DNA of 64,000 nucleotides from Gaertneriomyces semiglobifer (Eukaryota; Chytridiomycota; Chytridiomycetes; Spizellomycetales; Spizellomycetaceae), in the NCBI GenBank assembly GCA_025558075.1, contig JAHLKF010000006.1:62001-126000 (forward strand), in the 5' to 3' direction. Numbering within the stretch: the first letter of the stretch is position 1; every line of letters starts with the position of its first letter. The notes beneath the pieces were generated by a model. The model searched no databases. It worked only from the letters and a program-made list of their open reading frames with translations, and was not told where the DNA came from. Both the position numbers and the translations under genes were made by a program. Below, piece after piece: positions 24,699 through 33,671 of the stretch.

Positions 24699-27626
24699 AT
24701 GACAACGCAGAAACAGCCAACCTTTTGCCAAACGTACCTGTCTAAACTCGGTTCGGACAACATAGGTAGAAAGAATTACCAGAAAGATGGAGTGGACGTT
24801 ACCCTCACCTTGGACAAGCAAACGAAGAAGGTTCTCCGACGATATGAGTATCGCTTCTCTGACGGGAGTGTCAAATGTTGGGAAATTGATGAGAGCATGA
24901 ATCTGATTCCTGTTGTGAAGGTAAAGAAGAACGCTCCTGATGTGACAACTCCCATATCGTCGTTATCATCTTCGGACAACAAAGATCAAGTGAAGCACGA
25001 GATGGTTGAAGTGAAGCCAAGCCAACAAACAGCGTGCCCGAAATATACATTTCGCAACGGTTTCTTCGGAAATGACAACATTCTAGAATGGACACTTGAA
25101 GACTTCAAGAAACTTCGTGGCAAGTATCCATACCTATGTGAATATCTTGGTACATGTCAGTCGCGTGTCGTCCCGTTTGTTGATTTTGACATGACGTGGG
25201 ACTCAAAAGATCAACTGCCTGACGAACACACTCAGAAAGCAATCTTTGACTTCACTACTACTACATTCAAATCTCTCTGTTTAAATGAAGATATTGAGGT
25301 TATTTCTGCATACCGTAAAGCAGGCTTTGCTTCAAAGGTTCAGAAAACTATTGAAGTCGGCAAGTGGAAGGTATCACTTAGACTGTGGATGCGTGGTGTG
25401 CACACCACCATGGAGAAACTCAAATCTCTTTTACATGGCTACATCCCCGATATGACTTCTGCTCCTGATATAATGAAAGAATATAATTTCGGGAAATCGT
25501 TTTTTGATGTGTCGGTGTATGAGAAGAACCGCAAGATGTCCTTTGTCGGCGCAAGAAAATCTCCTAAGGACCCTCGCGTACTAGAAAGGTGGGAATGTGA
25601 TGCACCTCTCGAAGACTTTATCATTCAACGTGTCTTAGATACGGATCAAGAAGTCAAGTGGAGGAGTATCGAGAAATTTACGGCTAAGTCGGTCAGCAGC
25701 CCCAAAAAGCAAACGAAAGTTGTTTGCTCGGGCAACAGTGACATAGTGCTCGATGGTATCTTGTCTTTGTTCCCTGATGAATACTTCCGACGGGATCTCG
25801 CAGAGCCAAAAGAAGGTGATCATGCAATGACTGTCTTTGTAAAAAGCAATCATTGCCTCATTGCACAAGGTGTTCACACTGAATCGGTTAACAAGATGTA
25901 TTTTGTTGTTACACGGCGAAACATCATATACAAATGCTCTAACTGCGGCGATGAAATTGTCAAGCACCATGACAATAGCAAGTTGAAAGCGTTTTTTACA
26001 AAGAAGGAAAAGACCCGTTCTGGAAATATCAAAGACGATCTTGAGTTGCTCAGTAAGAAGATTGACTTAGTTAAGCGCGGTACACAACTCAGCATTGCCG
26101 AGTATTATCAGTTAGTTGGTCAAAAGATGATGTGGAGTCAGGAACTGGATCTAGTAGCGATCTTAAACTCGAACAACGTTTGGGAATTGGCAGATAGACC
26201 GGGCAAAACGGCCTTTGCCCTTGTCCTGCACAAAACGGTGAAAGGTGATATTGAAGAGTCCGATCTTCTTAACGAAATGATCCGGCGCGATACAGGGGAG
26301 ATATTGCTAAAAGCGGATGAAATGTACAAAGAACCGCACAATGAAGACGATAAGGCCGCCTTCATCGAGTCGGAAGTGAAGGAATCCCAAAGACTCAATC
26401 ATAAAGCCATAAAAAATGTCATTCAACAACTAGAAACCGAGCACCCTTCTGAATGTATTGCCAACTTCATCAAGAAGAAGAATCGTCAGCATAGCATGCT
26501 TGATCTCTTCATATCGCGTCCTGAGTTACTAGCATTTGAAGACGGAGTGTATAACTTACACACCAACACATTTCAAGTAGGAATCAAACCTACTGATTAT
26601 GTCTTTATGACCACTGGCTACAACTTTCCACAAGGTGAAGTAGATTATCAAACCGAGATGGAGATTGATGCTTTTCTCAACTCAATCTTCGAAAACCGTG
26701 AGATGAAAGAGTTTGACTTGGATCTTACTGCCCAGGCAATGTATGGGCGTCGTGTTCAAGAGATTATGACTGTGGAATATGGTTCAGGCCGAGGTGGGAA
26801 GGGAACTAAAGCCTGCCTTACAAACTCTGTATTCGGTGATTACTTCTATGAGATGGAACCCGAAACATTGTGTGAGCCTATCTCATGTACAAAACCGAAG
26901 CCAGATCTCTGGAACTTACGCGGTAAGCGTTACATCACCTCCAGTGAACCACAAGAGAATTCAACCTTCTGTTCCGCTACTTTGAAAAAATTGACAGGAG
27001 GAGATCGTATCGATGTTCGAACCTTACATGGGAAGCCCGCATCATTTAGGATAACTGGATTGTTGAACATGCAGACAAATTCCTGTTTGAAAACCGATGT
27101 TTTCAAAGTGGCTGAGAATGAACGAATATACTACAAGTCATGTCCGTTTACTTATACGGACACACCGCAGTCAGAAAATGAACGCAAGATTGACAGAACA
27201 TTAAAAGGCAAATTCCAGACGCCGTTATATCGGGACACCTTTCTGTTGATGCTACTGAAGCGATGGAAAGATCAACTATCAAGCAATATGAACATTGCCA
27301 TTCCGCCAAGTGTTCTGGAATTCACCCGAGCCATTCAAGCGGAAACAAATATTAAGTGTGGAACATGGTTTTATAAGCATTTTGTTATATTGAGGAATGC
27401 CACGGTGCCAGTTGATGATAGACTCTCCAGTGAGTCTATATACCTTATGTGGAAAGGGGATGAGCATGTGACATCAGAAGAAAAACGAAGTTACCCGAGC
27501 ATCAAGAAGTTCATAACTGATTTGCGTCTACTAGGCGGGATTGACGCGAAAGTGAACGGTGTTAAGCGGTGGCAGAACATAGAAACGAAAACATATCAAC
27601 AGGAAGATGGTCGAGAGGAAGAATGA
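24699..27626 (+). CDS. Primase-SF3 helicase replication protein
   Basis: 975 aa. The N-terminal region has an archaeo-eukaryotic-primase-like motif PFVDFDMTW (Asp 162 and Asp 164) and a downstream SFVGARKSP. A Cys pair CSNCG lies around residue 410. The C-terminal superfamily 3 helicase has Walker A GSGRGGKGT (Lys about 701), the B/B' region RGKRYITSSEPQE (about 741-753) and the sensor-like LLNMQTNS. Such fusions start and unwind viral DNA in virophages, PLVs and nucleocytoplasmic viruses. The last about 31 codons and the stop lie inside the right TIR, so the coding sequence crosses the TIR boundary at 27534. Confidence 0.9.
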   Translation: MTTQKQPTFCQTYLSKLGSDNIGRKNYQKDGVDVTLTLDKQTKKVLRRYEYRFSDGSVKCWEIDESMNLIPVVKVKKNAPDVTTPISSLSSSDNKDQVKHEMVEVKPSQQTACPKYTFRNGFFGNDNILEWTLEDFKKLRGKYPYLCEYLGTCQSRVVPFVDFDMTWDSKDQLPDEHTQKAIFDFTTTTFKSLCLNEDIEVISAYRKAGFASKVQKTIEVGKWKVSLRLWMRGVHTTMEKLKSLLHGYIPDMTSAPDIMKEYNFGKSFFDVSVYEKNRKMSFVGARKSPKDPRVLERWECDAPLEDFIIQRVLDTDQEVKWRSIEKFTAKSVSSPKKQTKVVCSGNSDIVLDGILSLFPDEYFRRDLAEPKEGDHAMTVFVKSNHCLIAQGVHTESVNKMYFVVTRRNIIYKCSNCGDEIVKHHDNSKLKAFFTKKEKTRSGNIKDDLELLSKKIDLVKRGTQLSIAEYYQLVGQKMMWSQELDLVAILNSNNVWELADRPGKTAFALVLHKTVKGDIEESDLLNEMIRRDTGEILLKADEMYKEPHNEDDKAAFIESEVKESQRLNHKAIKNVIQQLETEHPSECIANFIKKKNRQHSMLDLFISRPELLAFEDGVYNLHTNTFQVGIKPTDYVFMTTGYNFPQGEVDYQTEMEIDAFLNSIFENREMKEFDLDLTAQAMYGRRVQEIMTVEYGSGRGGKGTKACLTNSVFGDYFYEMEPETLCEPISCTKPKPDLWNLRGKRYITSSEPQENSTFCSATLKKLTGGDRIDVRTLHGKPASFRITGLLNMQTNSCLKTDVFKVAENERIYYKSCPFTYTDTPQSENERKIDRTLKGKFQTPLYRDTFLLMLLKRWKDQLSSNMNIAIPPSVLEFTRAIQAETNIKCGTWFYKHFVILRNATVPVDDRLSSESIYLMWKGDEHVTSEEKRSYPSIKKFITDLRLLGGIDAKVNGVKRWQNIETKTYQQEDGREEE

Positions 27627-29484
27627 AGAATATATGGTTATGTAGAGAGCATGGAGGAGGGAAGCACTCCTTCCCTGAAAAAAGACGAAAAGTATGGAGA
27701 GGCCAGATGAAGGGAAAACTGATTTTCCCAAAAAACAGGGTCACCATGCATGGAGGAGGGAACGTAGGGAAGGAAAATTGAAAAATTTATAAATATATAA
27801 AAAAAAAAATCTTGACGAACAGTTTTTTATTTGTAAAACAGAATCTCATTTTACCTTCCCTACCTTCCCTCCTCCATCTATCTAAAGACTTAAAAAAGAG
27901 AAGAGAAGAGTTTATGGAGGGCGCTTATGTAGGAGGGAAGCTAGGGAGTCTTTAGGGAAGGAGTGCTTCCCTCCTACATAAAATCGGCTTAGGTTTGAAT
28001 AAGAGGTTCATCAAGAGCCTTGATGTAGCAAGAAGGAAACGGATTTGAACCTTTTTAGGTAGTATCGCCGCGGAAGTACAGGTGATCCGGGTCCGGCTTA
28101 TTGATATACCATGAACTGGCGGAACGGGTGAAACGGGTGCAAGATTTCGAAGAAGATCATATTGAGACAAAAATACAAAGTCCATTCATATTATCCCAGA
28201 ACATTGAAAGTTTGTAGTAATCTTAAGCTGATGAGGCACCACTCCCCCTTTGAATTCAAGAGCTTGGTATGCAGGTGTGTCTCGCACTGATTTTGTGAAG
28301 CACCAGTTGAGAATAATATAGCGTTCGCTCCTCTCATTGATGCTGTACTTGTCACAACAGCCGATGGCTCTAGGCTTGTGACAGTGTTTGCACATGTTCT
28401 GTCGTTTCTGTTGAAAGCCATAGTTTGATAGGAGTTGTACAAAGATCTTCTCGAACTTGGAATCGGTGATATCACTACCGAGGTCTTGTTTCATGAAACG
28501 CTTAACGTAGGTAATAACATTGTGTTGCATCTCGAAGAAGCCTGGCTTGTAGAAGTGTTTTTTGAATCCGCAGTCCAACATCAAACGCATTACCTCCTGA
28601 GCAACGACATGCTCAATCACGTCTGCAGAGCGTCGCCATCCCCTTTGTTGTCTTGTAGACTGGCCTAAATCCCGCTTAGATGTTGTGCAAACATCCACCT
28701 CAGGCGTAACCACGCCTTGCTCTACATCATCCAAATCGATATCGTTATCAAAGTATCTTTGTGCCTGTTCCAAAGAGTACCTGAGATCACTCAAACATGA
28801 AATGACATGATCAAGACTACACCATTGTTCATTGTGGCAATACAGCTGATCGAACTCCTCTTTGAATACGCTTAGCATGTTGAGTTGGTTTTCCACACGC
28901 TCCGTACGAATGTGATGCAACTTTTTGATAACTTGGGCTTCATCATTCCATATGCTACCTTCTTCTGCAAGCTCCTCAACGAATAGATCAACAAGCTGAA
29001 GTAACTCCTTCCAGCAAGCATCAAGTCCTTCACTAATTGCGTACGAAGGCATGGATTTCTGTGTCAGGAAAGACCTTTTCAGGAACACTGCACCCGTTTC
29101 ACCCGTTTGAGCCATTTGAGCAGCCTTTATATACGTTTTGAACATCCGCATCCATTACATCATCTTCAGATCGAATGGTGTCACAGTTATGTGTTCATCG
29201 GAAAAATGACCTTCTCTGGAACACTGCACCCGTTTCACCCGTTTGAGCCATCTTAGGGCGTTATCCATAACAGCGCGTCTTTAGTTCGTCCGTTTCCTAA
29301 TCCGTCCATGGAAACCAACGCGCTTAATCCGTCCACGCGTCTAATCCGTCCACGGAAACCAACGCTCACAAATTTGTCCACGCGTCTAATCCGTCCATGG
29401 AAACCAATGCTCCTAATCCGTCCACTTTTACTAAGAAAACATGGACGAACTAGATACCACTAATTCGTCCATTGTCACAGTCCA
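27534..29484 (-). repeat. Right terminal inverted repeat of the PLV
   Basis: Inverted copy of 6058-8009. It includes the C-terminus of the primase-helicase, the polypyrimidine/AT-rich segment at 27627-28185 (no gene seen), the second copy of the TIR gene, and the subterminal TGGACGGATTAG cluster. Confidence 0.95.
28186..29151 (-). CDS. TIR-encoded protein, right copy
   Basis: 321 aa, the inverted duplicate of the left-TIR gene, with the same start ambiguity (the alternative ATG is 12 codons in) and the same Cys cluster. Two residue differences are visible: Gln for Arg in TRQQRGW and Ile for Thr in KYSINERS. Both copies are intact, so neither is decaying. Confidence 0.85.
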   Translation of the reverse strand: MRMFKTYIKAAQMAQTGETGAVFLKRSFLTQKSMPSYAISEGLDACWKELLQLVDLFVEELAEEGSIWNDEAQVIKKLHHIRTERVENQLNMLSVFKEEFDQLYCHNEQWCSLDHVISCLSDLRYSLEQAQRYFDNDIDLDDVEQGVVTPEVDVCTTSKRDLGQSTRQQRGWRRSADVIEHVVAQEVMRLMLDCGFKKHFYKPGFFEMQHNVITYVKRFMKQDLGSDITDSKFEKIFVQLLSNYGFQQKRQNMCKHCHKPRAIGCCDKYSINERSERYIILNWCFTKSVRDTPAYQALEFKGGVVPHQLKITTNFQCSGII

Positions 29485-31376
29485 CCTGAAATAAAACGGA
29501 ACGGAATGGCTACGAGCCACTGTAGAATGTCCGCCATGTTTGGGAACGGGTATGGATCCCATTCCATGCGCTTGTTGACCTCGCGGAAGTCAAATGCAAT
29601 GCGCGGGGGTTTGTCCACATAATGAACTATAACGGGGTCGCTGACGGCTATGGCGTCGTCGGTGCGCTCCCAGCGGTTGATACCAACCATGGTTTGCGTT
29701 TCCTTGTCCAACACTTCCTTGTCCTTCGGTGAGAAGTGTCGTGGTTTCGTGCGTGGCGGAGGTGGTCCGATAAACTTGGGCGCGAAAGGAATTTCGTCGT
29801 GATGCCCAATTAAATTGCCTTCGTAAGAGAACGCTTTATGGAACTTGCGCAGAAGCTGGATGAGGAACCAGATGACGATCCGGTCTCGGCTCAACTCCAC
29901 CTTGAACTTCTCTGAGCGTAGTTGTTGCTCGAAGTCATCGGGCGCTACTGCTAAGTCATCCGGTATGTCCCACTTGGCCTTAAGCTCTAAGGCTTCGTCT
30001 CGAGTAAGCGTCTCCTCTGGGTCAATCAACTGAGTCAAGGTGTCCGAGGATGCCTCGACTACTTCGACCTTGAAGACCTCGGATACCGATGCGGCTTTCT
30101 TCTTCTGCTTGAATGAAGAGTCCTTTGTGAACATTCCCCACGCTGTTTGTACCCGAACGCCGGACATGTGAGTCGTTGGCAGTTCGGCCGTGACCGAGCA
30201 AGGAACGATGATGTCGGGGTTGGTCATGGTGACCGCAAACGTTTTGAGTGGCGGGTCCTGGACTAGGGTCTGTACTTGCAGAGGTCCTAGGATATCGTTC
30301 GCCAAGATGATAAGTGGCTTGGGGTAGTCAATCACCCGAAAGTAGCCACGAAAGGTAAGGTACTCGCTTGATTCGCCTCTAAGTGACATCTGAAGCGATA
30401 CCACTGAGGACGAGTTAAGCTGGCCTCCAATGCCGGAAAAATCCATGGCCGGGGCCGCCTGCAAGTCCTTGTCTGAGTAAGCGGGCCCTTTAAGGTTGGC
30501 GGAGATGAGCGATACGCTTGCTCCAGTGTCCAACACGGTTGGGAACCACAAACTGTTGATAATTGTGAGCGTCCAGCGCGGCTGTTTCTTGACGCGACTA
30601 GCTGGGTTAACCAAAACCTCGTTAAGCGTTACACGCTTCCCCACCGTCGAGGTGATGGTAAACGCAGTGCCGTGCCGCATTAAGGAGGTTGCCGGGCTCG
30701 ACCCTTTTTTAAGCACCTCTCTCCAAGTGCCTGCACAGGCTTCGTCCCTGTCAAGGAAGGGACGGACTGGGATTCTTGGGCGTGACAAGGGCTCCGAGTC
30801 CTGGGCCAACAGGTGTGTGACCTGAGGGCGGTCTTGCATGGCGAGCACTCGTGGGTGTTCTTCCAGCTTGACGTAACGCGGGAATTGGCGTCTGACATAG
30901 TAATCGGCCACTGCTGGGTGGCCAGTTAGCAGAAATGCAACCAGTCCGGGCCCGTGCTGATCGTCGCGGACGATCAGCGGGTGGTCCTGGCTCCACTGCA
31001 GGAAAGCCTCTCGATCCCTCTCAGGCACGTGTGAGATGAGGATCAAGGACCGAGTAGCGTCCTTCTTGACTCGTTCAAGAACGGGCGCAGCGTATGCCTG
31101 CGGGACATACGCGTAATAGATTCGACCGGAACTCCATGCGATGGGTTCAGTCAATATTTGGTGAAGGTGTGATTCCTCCAGATTTGGTCCGAACAAGTCG
31201 ATGCCCGGGGTGCCCCAGACGGTGGCGACCTTGCGGAGCTCTTCAACTGTCGGTGGAGAGTCGCTCTCTTTTTGTTCAAGTTCTCTTAGCTCGGCTAGGA
31301 GTACGTGGTTGTCCAGCCACGTAGTTTGCGGGGTTGAAGCTGTTCGCCGTGTCCCGCTAAACCCCTCTAGTGGGAC
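29485..31376 (-). CDS. Gypsy pol, 5' part: protease and start of RT
   Basis: The frame is open upstream past the gag stop (31367-31369) and overlaps it in the -1 frame, so Gag-Pol is probably made by -1 frameshifting. The retroviral-type aspartic protease is WFPTVLDTGASVSLI. RT begins with PRIAFDFREVNKRMEWDPYP and stops after ADILQWLVAIP, where PLV-junction sequence adds some codons and a stop at 29475. The missing rest of RT is at 3098-6015. Confidence 0.9.
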
Positions 31377-33214
31377 ACGCTCTGAAAATACCCAGTCGGG
31401 CAGAAACCTTCGGCATCTGCCAGGGAGAATACCTCGGGAGCGTTTGCTAGCACTAGATATGTGTGCTCGCTCGACGAGTCATCGTCGTCCACTAAGTAGG
31501 TCTTTTCCTTGCGGCTGGACGATTTCTCTTTGTCCTTGGGTTTCGGTCTACCGTATGGGCCACCGACGCCGTCAGCGGGATCGACCCGCTTCGCGTTCTT
31601 GAAGCAGTAGTTGAACCAGTGCCTGTGGCCACATTCTCGGCAGTTGTTCGGCGGTTTCCTCCACGGGTTTGGCAGACCTTTCCAATCCTGGTTTGCCGGT
31701 CCTCTACCATGAGGGTAGTTGGCGGAGTCATCCGCCTGGGATTGGGCTTTGCCCTTGTCCTTGTTCGACTTATGCTTGTCTCGGCTCTTGGACCCTTCTT
31801 GGGTCCGTCGAGACTTGTAACAGGGGTCCTCGTTTTTGGCCTCCGGCGAGGAGAAATACCTTTTGAGGAAGGATTTAAGTTGCGGTATAGCACGTACCCC
31901 GGCACTTTGGGCGGCTAGCTGAACTCGCCCCGGGAGGTAGTCTAGCATGTCTTGAAGGAGTCGATCCTTCGGGGCTCTTACATCGGCTTCGTTGCCGAAT
32001 GCTTGTGCCCTGAGCAGCAACTTCTGGTCGATATACGCTAAGAAACTGTGCGCCTGTGGATCCGGGGTGCAGCGCTCGTAAGTTGTCTTAGCGTGATTCC
32101 TACGCGTCTCGTCCCCAAATTCCGCTTGTAACTCGGCTTGCCATTGCTGCCAAGTCCATTCGGCTTTTGCCCGCATTGGTAGTTGTTGGAACCACACTCT
32201 GGCTGGGCTCTTTGGTGGGAAGATAGCGGGAATAAGCATGACCATCTCCTGGTCTGTTGCTAGGAAGCGACCTTGTGCGCCAAGCGCTTTCTCGAGCCAG
32301 TCATCTATGTAAGGACTGTCGTCTCCTTTAAACGGCCCGGTGTCCGCTTCGGTAATCGCCTTGTACCGACGTGGGACCGCGGAGGTTCCATACTGCTCCA
32401 CGGGAACCGTGGACGGTGGATATGCAGGGTTGCTGGGCGTATAGGTGCTCCTGTAACTCTGTGGTACGGAGGGCTCCCTGGACTGGTGTCTCTGTTGTCG
32501 GAGCTCCGTTATTTCTCGCCTAATGTTGGCGATGACCTCCCCTTGCTCTTGTATTTGTGCTAGTAGAGCCTCGAGAACTCTGCCTTTGTGGGTGGTCGGT
32601 AAGTTGGCCGATGGCTGCGCCGTATAAGTTGGTTGCACGACCTCAGGCGTGGCCCGGGTCGGTTCATGAAAACCTTGAAAGTGCACTGATGCTTGCTGAT
32701 GATGCAAGCCACGAGGAGGGCCTCGTTGTCCGAGGGGGTCGAGAGCGCCTCGACCTCTCTGACCTGTGCGGTCGAAAGAAGAATCCCTTGAGCTTTCATC
32801 TGATTCGCTATAGAATTGATGGCTCGTGCGGACGTTGAAGGGATTGCGGACCGAATCGACCGGTCCCATCCTGTTCCAATTAGGACGCCATGCTCCGGGA
32901 ATGCGGGCGTTGGAAGGTAACGAATTGCTTCTAGGCCTGGAATTCGAATGAAGCGCCGCGGGTCCGAATCGATCGGCCGGTGTATGCGCGGCATGCGGGT
33001 GATCGAGAGGGTCTCTTTCAACAGCTATGGGAGAGGGATACCGTACGCCGGAATCACCGACTCCTAAGCTTCCCACTTCTTGTACAAGTCGGCTATTGTT
33101 GCCGTGCTCGGAATCGATCCGAGGGTTTATAGGGTTCTGCATTGGTGCAGAGGCGCCGTTGTATATTAGTTGTAAGAGTTCCTGACGTGCAGTGCAAACT
33201 CGATTCTCCACCAT
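31367..33214 (-). CDS. Gypsy gag
   Basis: 615 aa. The retrotransposon Gag capsid region lies at about 300-450 (ARVWFQQLPMRAKAEWTWQQW). A zinc knuckle near residue 535 reads CRECGHRHWFNYC, which is CX2CX3HX4C, one residue shorter than the usual CCHC. The N-terminus is Ser/Arg/Pro-rich and low-complexity. The first ATG of the frame is formed by the last base of the LTR plus the primer-binding site (TGGTGGAG), so translation may start further in. It is uninterrupted. Confidence 0.88.
   Translation of the reverse strand: MVENRVCTARQELLQLIYNGASAPMQNPINPRIDSEHGNNSRLVQEVGSLGVGDSGVRYPSPIAVERDPLDHPHAAHTPADRFGPAALHSNSRPRSNSLPSNARIPGAWRPNWNRMGPVDSVRNPFNVRTSHQFYSESDESSRDSSFDRTGQRGRGALDPLGQRGPPRGLHHQQASVHFQGFHEPTRATPEVVQPTYTAQPSANLPTTHKGRVLEALLAQIQEQGEVIANIRREITELRQQRHQSREPSVPQSYRSTYTPSNPAYPPSTVPVEQYGTSAVPRRYKAITEADTGPFKGDDSPYIDDWLEKALGAQGRFLATDQEMVMLIPAIFPPKSPARVWFQQLPMRAKAEWTWQQWQAELQAEFGDETRRNHAKTTYERCTPDPQAHSFLAYIDQKLLLRAQAFGNEADVRAPKDRLLQDMLDYLPGRVQLAAQSAGVRAIPQLKSFLKRYFSSPEAKNEDPCYKSRRTQEGSKSRDKHKSNKDKGKAQSQADDSANYPHGRGPANQDWKGLPNPWRKPPNNCRECGHRHWFNYCFKNAKRVDPADGVGGPYGRPKPKDKEKSSSRKEKTYLVDDDDSSSEHTYLVLANAPEVFSLADAEGFCPTGYFQSVSH
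33196..33213 (-). other. Gypsy primer-binding site
   Basis: On the minus strand TGGTGGAGAATCGAGTTT follows the 5' LTR directly. It is complementary to a tRNA 3' end finishing in ...TCTCCACCA. Confidence 0.75.
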
Positions 33215-33671
33215 GTAGAAGGATTATGATCGGACGGTAGGGATTCCAAGAGGATTACTCCACTCCTAATGATCTCCTTTGTTAAGAGCCGGACGTCCAA
33301 GTGTCCGCCGGCGGTATAATAGATGTGTTATTGCCTGCAGGGCTAGGGATGAGAGGCGTCGGAGAACTTATAAGACTGCTGAATCTAAGGGAGCAGGATG
33401 ATCAGTCTCTGGTCTTAGAACTGCGGGATGTCTTACTCGTTCAGATGCGACGGGACTTATAGATCTGAGTAGAACCTCTTGTATTGCTCCTAGATCTATG
33501 TCTGCCTGATCTTCGTCGCTTAAGGCCGCGCGGCCCTCTTATAGGCCCCGCTAACCTAAGCGTCAACAGAAATTACATCACATGACTTAGCTGACTACGA
33601 TGACTCTAACCCTGGTACTAGCGCGTCTATATCCTTCTACTTATTACTAGCGGAAGTCTAAACCCGCTACA
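33214..33671 (-). repeat. Gypsy chromovirus LTR (5' LTR)
   Basis: 458 bp, about 99% identical by eye to 1148-1605. It is followed by CGATGATGAAG, where copia A resumes after a 4-bp CGAT duplication. Confidence 0.95.

Larger units (their letters stand above)
6058..29484. mobile_element. Polinton-like virus / virophage-type provirus, 23.4 kb
   Basis: The element is bounded by about 1.95-kb inverted repeats and inserted in the gypsy RT gene. It encodes an HK97-unrelated capsid set (double-jelly-roll-type MCP, penton-like protein), an A32-type packaging ATPase, a primase-SF3 helicase, a chromodomain DDE integrase, a tyrosine recombinase and a giant fibre protein. Polintons proper encode a protein-primed PolB and an adenain-like protease; I find neither. 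The gene set therefore fits PLVs/virophages, although the integrase type is Polinton-like. Genes are compact with intergenic gaps mostly of 20-400 bp and no introns apparent. The assignment rests on motifs and gene content, not on a database search. Confidence 0.92.

Noticed and set aside
6058..29484. Naming the element a canonical Polinton/Maverick
   Set aside because: No PolB or adenain-like protease seen, and the primase-SF3 helicase points to PLV/virophage type.
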